From Phytohabitans aurantiacus (GTDB lineage Bacteria > Actinomycetota > Actinomycetes > Mycobacteriales > Micromonosporaceae): a stretch of DNA of 64,000 bases. The DNA lies in assembly GCF_027923225.1 (NCBI RefSeq), contig NZ_BSDI01000035.1, positions 1 through 64,000 on the forward strand, given 5' to 3'. Under the pieces are notes generated by a model that was not told where the DNA came from, did no database searches, and saw only the letters and a list, made by a program, of their open reading frames with translations. The position numbers were made by a program, and so were the translations under genes. Shown piece after piece: positions 59,901 to 64,000 of the stretch (the first letter of the stretch is position 1; each line of letters opens with the position of its first letter).

Positions 59901-60404
59901 TACGCGGTCGACGCCGGCTCGGGCAGCCGCCGCTGGTCGGCCTCGATCGGCGACGGGCTCTCCGCTCCCGTGGTGGCGGGCGGCCTGCTGTACGTCGGCA
60001 GCGCCGGGCGGCTCGTACACGCGCTGGACGCAGGGAGCGGCAAGGTCCGCTGGACGTTCCCGGCGACCGGCGCCGTGACCACCGCACCACTCCCCGACGC
60101 CGGCACCGTCTACTTCGGGGCGTCGGACGGTCTGGTCTACGCGGTGAACGCGGCTGACGGCGGCCTGCGCTGGCGGTACACGATCGAGGGTGGCCAGCCG
60201 GTTTCGGCCTCGCCCTCGCTCGCGGACCGCGTCCTGTACGTCGGCAGCGGCGCCGGCATGCTGTACGCGTTGGAGGCCGCGAGCGGAGCCCCGCTGTGGC
60301 AGTTCACGACCGAGGGGACGGTCGCCGGCATCACGCTGGCCGACAAGGTGCTGTACGCCGCCGGCGGCAACCGCGTGTACGCGCTGCAGCCCCCGACGGC
60401 CTAG
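56973..60404 (+). CDS. Hsp70-like ATPase fused to a transmembrane helix and PQQ beta-propeller
   Basis: 1143 aa. Residues ~1-350 are an Hsp70/actin-fold ATPase: phosphate-1 GVDLGTTHTAA, phosphate-2 AVYDLGGGTFDAAVL, adenosine motif VVLAGGSSRIPLV. The usual substrate-binding domain is absent. It is replaced by ~420 residues of Ala/Pro/Gly/Ser linker. One membrane helix (LWLVAGLVGVILIAIPVAVLAWP) lies near 770-792, and a C-terminal ~310-residue propeller of PQQ/WD-like repeats (VYVGDQGGKVHAIDRATGRDRWRY and related) should lie outside the cell. An ATPase inside joined to a sensor outside suggests signal transduction or membrane-linked chaperoning (inference). A hairpin terminator follows the stop. 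Confidence 0.83.
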   Translation: MSGYGLGVDLGTTHTAAAVLVGGRVELIRLGNRRPEIPSLVFVTDSAVLVGDAAERRGAAEPERLAREFKRRLGDPVPLLVGGSPYPAHALMAKLLRRVYDIARSQYDEPPSAITVTHPANWGPFKRELLDQAIWLADIANVRFLPEPEAAAIHYATTERVRPGETVAVYDLGGGTFDAAVLRRTATGFELLGRSEGIEQLGGIDFDEAVFAHVLATIGDSAQTLDPDDELVTTALARLRRDCTEAKESLSFDTEVMIPVALPGLHTRVRLNRSEFEAMIGPALAETVTATARALRAAGVSPSDLRSVVLAGGSSRIPLVSQLLDAEFGRPVTLDPHPEHSVAMGAAATTGPLALGAAPARPAFTPSASAGGAGVADGPAGAGGGGGAPGRGGAAAPPPVRPAATGPAGRAAASRATPAYGPVPRPDVPGRATVAGGTGGAFAGGAGAEGGAGGAFAGAEGGAGGAFAGAEGGAFAGGAAAARGASGAGRGGAPDPPASAPGADQAAPFSSDPDSTTQLPPATDPDSTSLLPAATDAAPADAMATSSPPATPPSQPSSGRTPPAAHPDSRGTTPPQPASAPPARPASAADASAWPATPPPTRQPSSPAARPSSAPPATPASAPPATPASAPPAGPSSAAGAPAWPPVPPTWRGAATPTSGAPSGTGTAPARTPSGPGSGEGRGGTGTPSGGGRPGAARPADQRPGSAGAEREGAVAAPRGATASPVHVNRAVAPPRPPSGPTPALPGTARPSTTPDRPPPLAALGRRLAGLRGRRLWLVAGLVGVILIAIPVAVLAWPRDEPPTDDATGGTTTSTTAPAPAVPGKPSHLWSYDVGSPASGRPAVAGDTVYVGDQGGKVHAIDRATGRDRWRYDAGSPVNASPQVRDGVVYIASQDGMLHAIGATDGARRWRVPAGSGSTSSPVVTADAVYVGGADGLYAFRLSGQQRWRFSEGGAVTTTPAVSGDTVFASGGNGRAYAVDAGSGSRRWSASIGDGLSAPVVAGGLLYVGSAGRLVHALDAGSGKVRWTFPATGAVTTAPLPDAGTVYFGASDGLVYAVNAADGGLRWRYTIEGGQPVSASPSLADRVLYVGSGAGMLYALEAASGAPLWQFTTEGTVAGITLADKVLYAAGGNRVYALQPPTA

Positions 60405-60429
60405 CCCGCCCCGCGCCGTCCGATCCCGA

Positions 60430-60461
60430 GATCTTGATGAGTTAGGGCTCATATCAAGATC
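60430..60461 (+). terminator. Hairpin terminator after the Hsp70-PQQ gene
   Basis: GATCTTGAT (60430-60438) pairs with ATCAAGATC (60453-60461), with an inner GAG/CTC extension. It lies 25 bases after the stop codon. The remaining intergenic DNA up to 60724 holds only repeat copy 3 and nothing else I can support. Confidence 0.6.
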
Positions 60462-60539
60462 GCCCCGATTGGTCGCCGTGCGTGTGGCAGATCGGCGCTT
60501 GATGCGGCGCGCCTCGCTGCCGGTCCGCCTAGCCCTGCC

Positions 60540-60622
60540 CGCCGATCAAGGCAATCTTCATCGACCAAGGGCGAACGCACGCGGAAAGAGATCCAACCAC
60601 GTGCATTCGCCCTTGATCGGCG
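60540..60622 (+). repeat. 83-bp palindromic dispersed element, copy 3
   Basis: Same terminal CGCCGATCAAGG/CCTTGATCGGCG and hairpin core as copy 2, 41 kb away, between the convergent Hsp70 and dynamin genes. As with the other copies it lies outside any gene. Confidence 0.8.
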
Positions 60623-60724
60623 CGCCGGGCGTGGCGACACGCCGCGCTGAGCTGGCCTGGGCGCGGATATGCGCGCGCGGATGGGGCGTGCAGCGCGCGT
60701 GGGGAAGGGCCGCGTGGGGAGGGG

Positions 60725-62176
60725 CTAAGTAGGGAGGGTGGTCAGGATGCCCTCGCAGGTGCGCGCCACCGCGCGCGCCGCCGTGCCCAGCTCGCGGCCG
60801 GTCAGCGGATGCTCGGCGACCTGCTGCCAGCGGCGCAGCGCGCGTTCGGCCTCCGCTGCCAACTGCCACGGCTGCGCGTCTGCCGGCAACCCCAGCCTTT
60901 CCGAAGGGCTGGTGCCGTCGCCGCCGAGCAGCCGCGCCATCTCGGCCTGCTGGTCGTCGCGGCCGGGCATCCGTCCGGACCGGAGCAGGTGCAGCAGGCG
61001 TACCTCGACGAACTCGTGCGCGCTCGCCCGGATCTGCTCGGCGGCGACCGCCAGTTCGTAGGCGGCACGGTCACCGGCGCGGCCGCGCAGCACGGTGTCG
61101 AGGGCGGCGAGCGCCGAGCGGGCCTTCAGCACCTGGCTGCGGCCGACGAACTGGGCGGCCAGCGTGTCGCGGAGCCGGTCGAGGCCGCTGCGGGCGGTGA
61201 GCTCGCGGGACAGGTCGGCGGCGCTGCGTACCGTGCCGTCGCGGATCAGCCGCACGCCCGTCCGTACCCCGAACAGGCCGAGACGGTCGAGGACCCGCCG
61301 CCGCTCCACGGACGAGGAGGTGAACCGGTCAGCCGTCAACAGCAGGTCGACGGCGTCGCGTTCCGGAGCCGCCGCCACGCGCGCCAGCGTCGCGTACTCG
61401 CCCTCTCGCAGGGTCGCAGCGCCCGAGGCGAGCAGCCCGGCGACCGGTACGACCACCGGGCAGAGGCGGCGCAGCCGCTCGTCGCCCTGGTAGCGGGAGG
61501 CGACCCGGTCGGCCGCTTCCATCGCGTCGAGGCGGCACGCCCCGATCTCGTCGGCGCGCGACAGGACGCCGATGGCGTTGACCGGGCTGCCGTGCACGAG
61601 GTCGTCGCCGTGGAACGCCTCCAGGAACCGCAGGTCGCTGCTGTGCATGTGGCGCAGCAGGTAGACGACCGCGTCGGTTTCGGCGGCACGCTCGGAGTCG
61701 GCTTCGAGGAACGTCATCGTGCGCAGCGACACGTCGGCCGACAGGGACGCGAGGCCGGGGGTGTCGATGAGGGTGTGCTGGCGCAGCCGCCGGCTCGGCA
61801 CCTCGACGGTGAGGTGGTCGATCTCGTCCGCCGGCCGCCCGAGGACGATGCGGACCGCACCGTCGGCCCGGTCGAACGGCCGCTGCTCGGCCTGCCCGTC
61901 GGGCAGGTGCGCGGTGGCCCGGTAGCGGGGACCGTTCTGGTACCAGGTGACGATGCGCGTGCACTCGCCCGCGTCGGTGGGGGCGAGCTCCTCGCCGACC
62001 ATGGCGTTGAGCAGGGTGGACTTGCCCGCCTTGACCTTGCCCGCGATGGCGACCCGGAGTGGCTCGGCGAGCCGCTGGGCGGCCTGCGCCAGCAGGGCTC
62101 GGGCGGCCGGCTCGGCGAGCGTGCGCTGTGCCCTGTTGAGCAGCAGCGCGACCTGATCGGTCAGCCCGGGGTTCAT
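60725..62176 (-). CDS. Dynamin-like GTPase, second gene
   Basis: 483 aa; the ATG overlaps the stop of the upstream dynamin gene by four bases. GTPase motifs: G1 GKVKAGKST at 46-54, G3 DTPGLAS, G4-like LSRADEI. The rest is helical. No membrane helix is clear. It resembles the IniC/DynB class of actinobacterial dynamin-like proteins, which act in pairs on the membrane, for example in sporulation septa of Streptomyces (DynA/DynB). It is convergent with the Hsp70-PQQ gene. Confidence 0.82.
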   Translation of the reverse strand: MNPGLTDQVALLLNRAQRTLAEPAARALLAQAAQRLAEPLRVAIAGKVKAGKSTLLNAMVGEELAPTDAGECTRIVTWYQNGPRYRATAHLPDGQAEQRPFDRADGAVRIVLGRPADEIDHLTVEVPSRRLRQHTLIDTPGLASLSADVSLRTMTFLEADSERAAETDAVVYLLRHMHSSDLRFLEAFHGDDLVHGSPVNAIGVLSRADEIGACRLDAMEAADRVASRYQGDERLRRLCPVVVPVAGLLASGAATLREGEYATLARVAAAPERDAVDLLLTADRFTSSSVERRRVLDRLGLFGVRTGVRLIRDGTVRSAADLSRELTARSGLDRLRDTLAAQFVGRSQVLKARSALAALDTVLRGRAGDRAAYELAVAAEQIRASAHEFVEVRLLHLLRSGRMPGRDDQQAEMARLLGGDGTSPSERLGLPADAQPWQLAAEAERALRRWQQVAEHPLTGRELGTAARAVARTCEGILTTLPT

Positions 62177-63960
62177 CGCGGGCGTCCGGCCGGTACCGCG
62201 ACGAACCGCTCCGCCACCTGGTCGAGGTCGCGCCAGCGCGCGTCGAGCTCCGCGGCCCGCCGCGCGCGGTCGTCGGCCGGCAGGGTCGCCGCCCGCCGGA
62301 CCGCGGCCAGCGCCTGCGCGGATGACCGTTCGGCACCTCCGGCCCGCGCCGCGAATTCGTCTCTCAGGTACCGCTGCGTGCGCCGGACCGCGTCGCGCGA
62401 GTCCTTGCCGAGCACGAAGCCGACCTCGTCCACGTACCGGCGCAGCTCCTGCCGAGCCGTCTGGCGGCGCTGCTCGGTCTGGCGCTGCCGCTCGTCGCGG
62501 ATCAGCTTGCGCCCGACCGTCAGCCCACCGAGTACGCCCACCGGGGCGGCCAGGGTCAGGCCGAGCAGGCTGCCGAACGCGCCCAACATGAGCAGGCCGC
62601 CATAGGTGACCCGGGCAGCGGTGAACGCCCCGAGAAACTGCTGCACCGACGACCGGTCGAACCGCACGTCGAGCACGTCGACCCTGGACACGGCCGAGGC
62701 GGGAGCGGGCAGGTCCAGGTCGAGGCTGTCGTACTCCAGGTCGAAGCGCTCGGCCACGTCGCGCGCGAGTTGCTCGGTGCGCGTCACCAGTACCAGAAGA
62801 TTGTCGACCGCCGCGGCCGTGGCCTCCCTCACGACCCAGGCCTTGAAGTCGTACCAGGTGTCGCGTGGGTCTCCGGCGTCGAGCATGGCGTCGCCGCGCC
62901 GCAGCAGCGCCCGCAGCCGTTCGCGCAGGTCGTGGTCGATGTCGGTGCTGAGGTCTTGGATGCCGTCGGACAGCGCGGTCTGCCACGAGCCGGCGGCGAG
63001 GCGCTGGCGGCGCTTGGTCTGCTCGGCGAGGCGGTCGGCGAGCGCGGGCGACGCCTCGGGGTCGGCGGTGGCCGCGCGTTCGGCGCCGACCTGCTCGCGG
63101 AGCTGGCTGACCGCGAACGCCAGGTCGCGGCGCGCCGCCGCCACGCCGGCACTGCCGCTGGCGAGCTTGCGCAACGCCTCCAGGAGCTTCGGGAACCCGG
63201 ACTCCGCGTTGAGGTCAGCGGCGCCCCGCGCACCGGCCCGCATCCGCAGGAACGAAGACACCGGCACCACCGGCACCGACAGCCCCGCCTTGGCAAGGTG
63301 CCCGCGGTCGAGCTCGGCGATCCGCCGCCACTCGCCGTGCAGGTCGATCTTGGTGAGCACGCACACCATGCGCGGGCAGCGCTCGGCCGCACGGGCCAGA
63401 AACTCCAGCTCAGGGGCCGTGAGCTCCTGCGCGGCGTCCGTGACGAAGAGCGCGGCGCGGGCGAGGCTCAGCGCGCCGAGCGTGAGGTTGCCGTGCGCGG
63501 AGTCGAGGCCGCCGACACCGGGGGTGTCGACCAGGGACAGGCCGCCGCGCAGCAGCTTGCGGTCGAGCCGGACCTCGACGGCCCGCAGCGGCTCGCCGTC
63601 GGCCGCGCCGGTGGTGACACAGTCGCGCAGCCACGCGAACGGGACCGGCACGGGCGGCGCGGCCTCGTCGGACGGATGCACGAGTACTGCCGGCGGCGCC
63701 CCGTATCGCAGGATGGTGGGCACCGCGGTCACCACATCGACGTCGACCGGGCACACGTCGGTGCGCAGGAGCGCGTTGATCAAAGTGCTCTTGCCCTGCT
63801 TGAACTCCCCCACCACCGCCACCGGCACGTCTTCGTCGACGAGCCGGGCGCGGGCCTGCTGGAGGCGCTCGACAAGATCGGGGCGATCGGCGCCGGCGGC
63901 CACCCGCGCGACCCTGTCGAGATCGGCCAACCACCGGGCCGGCGTATCACGGCCCGCCAT
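62173..63960 (-). CDS. Dynamin-like GTPase, first gene
   Basis: 595 aa from the ATG at 63960, which has GGGGGAG five bases upstream. G1 GEFKQGKST at 51-59, G3 DTPGVGG, G4 TKID. Two closely spaced hydrophobic segments near 455-485 (YGGLLMLGAFGSLLGLTLAA, then PVGVLGGLTVG) form the membrane-insertion paddle, and flanking regions are long helices. It resembles IniA/DynA-type membrane-remodelling GTPases. It and the next gene should form a hetero-oligomer. The last 40 bases of the window upstream hold no recognisable feature. Confidence 0.85.
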   Translation of the reverse strand: MAGRDTPARWLADLDRVARVAAGADRPDLVERLQQARARLVDEDVPVAVVGEFKQGKSTLINALLRTDVCPVDVDVVTAVPTILRYGAPPAVLVHPSDEAAPPVPVPFAWLRDCVTTGAADGEPLRAVEVRLDRKLLRGGLSLVDTPGVGGLDSAHGNLTLGALSLARAALFVTDAAQELTAPELEFLARAAERCPRMVCVLTKIDLHGEWRRIAELDRGHLAKAGLSVPVVPVSSFLRMRAGARGAADLNAESGFPKLLEALRKLASGSAGVAAARRDLAFAVSQLREQVGAERAATADPEASPALADRLAEQTKRRQRLAAGSWQTALSDGIQDLSTDIDHDLRERLRALLRRGDAMLDAGDPRDTWYDFKAWVVREATAAAVDNLLVLVTRTEQLARDVAERFDLEYDSLDLDLPAPASAVSRVDVLDVRFDRSSVQQFLGAFTAARVTYGGLLMLGAFGSLLGLTLAAPVGVLGGLTVGRKLIRDERQRQTEQRRQTARQELRRYVDEVGFVLGKDSRDAVRRTQRYLRDEFAARAGGAERSSAQALAAVRRAATLPADDRARRAAELDARWRDLDQVAERFVAVPAGRPR

Positions 63961-64000
63961 GGCATCTCCCCCAGTGAAACGCTGCACTCTATTCGACCCG

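Overview
The window is very GC-rich (clearly above 70%), uses GTG starts freely and packs genes with 4-bp ATGA/GTGA overlaps. It encodes SARP/AfsR-type regulators, an OsmC protein, CBM2-tagged secreted enzymes, a pair of dynamin-like GTPases and an Hsp70-PQQ fusion. This points to a filamentous actinomycete, most likely a Micromonosporaceae relative (inference from gene content, not from a search).

Layout. (1) 0.1-12 kb: a membrane protein with an anti-sigma zinc motif and an extracellular carbohydrate-binding module, an XRE-cupin regulator, an AfsR/SARP-like regulator, OsmC, a saccharopine-dehydrogenase-like reductase coupled to a MarR regulator, an MFS exporter, then a minus-strand set of sigma factor, small partner protein and S8 protease. 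(2) 12.4-15 kb: a divergent TPR-CHAT (caspase-like) protein facing that protease. (3) 15-29 kb: plant-polymer functions and transport, namely a PL11 rhamnogalacturonan lyase with its own promoter and a LacI-type operator candidate, a membrane metallophosphoesterase, a 1.1-kb gene-free stretch rich in palindromic repeats, an ArsR-type regulator divergent from an aldo/keto reductase, a DinB protein, a five-gene oligopeptide/oligosaccharide-type ABC importer, and a CBM2 zinc metalloprotease. (4) 29-53.9 kb: a complete-looking extracellular contractile injection system (eCIS) of the actinobacterial kind. It has a sheath, two tube proteins, a tail-assembly-chaperone-like protein, a LysM adaptor, a VgrG-like spike, PAAR tip, gp25, baseplate J and tail protein I, an AAA+ ATPase, a DUF4255 cap protein, four eCIS-core (DUF4157) proteins, two receiver-type regulators and two membrane-anchored accessory proteins. 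No tail-fibre gene is visible. (5) 54-60.4 kb: a plus-strand operon with a two-domain cell-wall hydrolase, an Ig-like membrane protein, a chain of tiny coupled ORFs made by a 122-bp tandem repeat, and an Hsp70-TM-PQQ propeller fusion. (6) 60.7-64 kb: two overlapping dynamin-like GTPase genes.

How the genes fit together. The 29-54 kb block should build a contractile particle. Absence of a fibre gene and presence of bitopic membrane partners fit the intracellular, membrane-contacting particles described in Streptomyces. The DUF4157 proteins carry varied C-terminal regions and look like cargo or assembly partners. The cell-wall hydrolase next door could be cargo or could help particles or membranes contact the wall.

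Most notable observations: (a) the tail-chaperone-like gene ends with a canonical -1 slippery heptamer, and the following 66-codon frame, which has no usable start codon, encodes a DUF6760/P2 GpE'-like peptide. This predicts programmed -1 frameshifting like that of tailed-phage chaperone genes. (b) Three tiny ORFs are joined head to tail by 4-bp overlaps and lead into the Hsp70 fusion gene. (c) A 19-bp motif is shared upstream of two eCIS-core genes. (d) An 83-bp palindromic element occurs three times.
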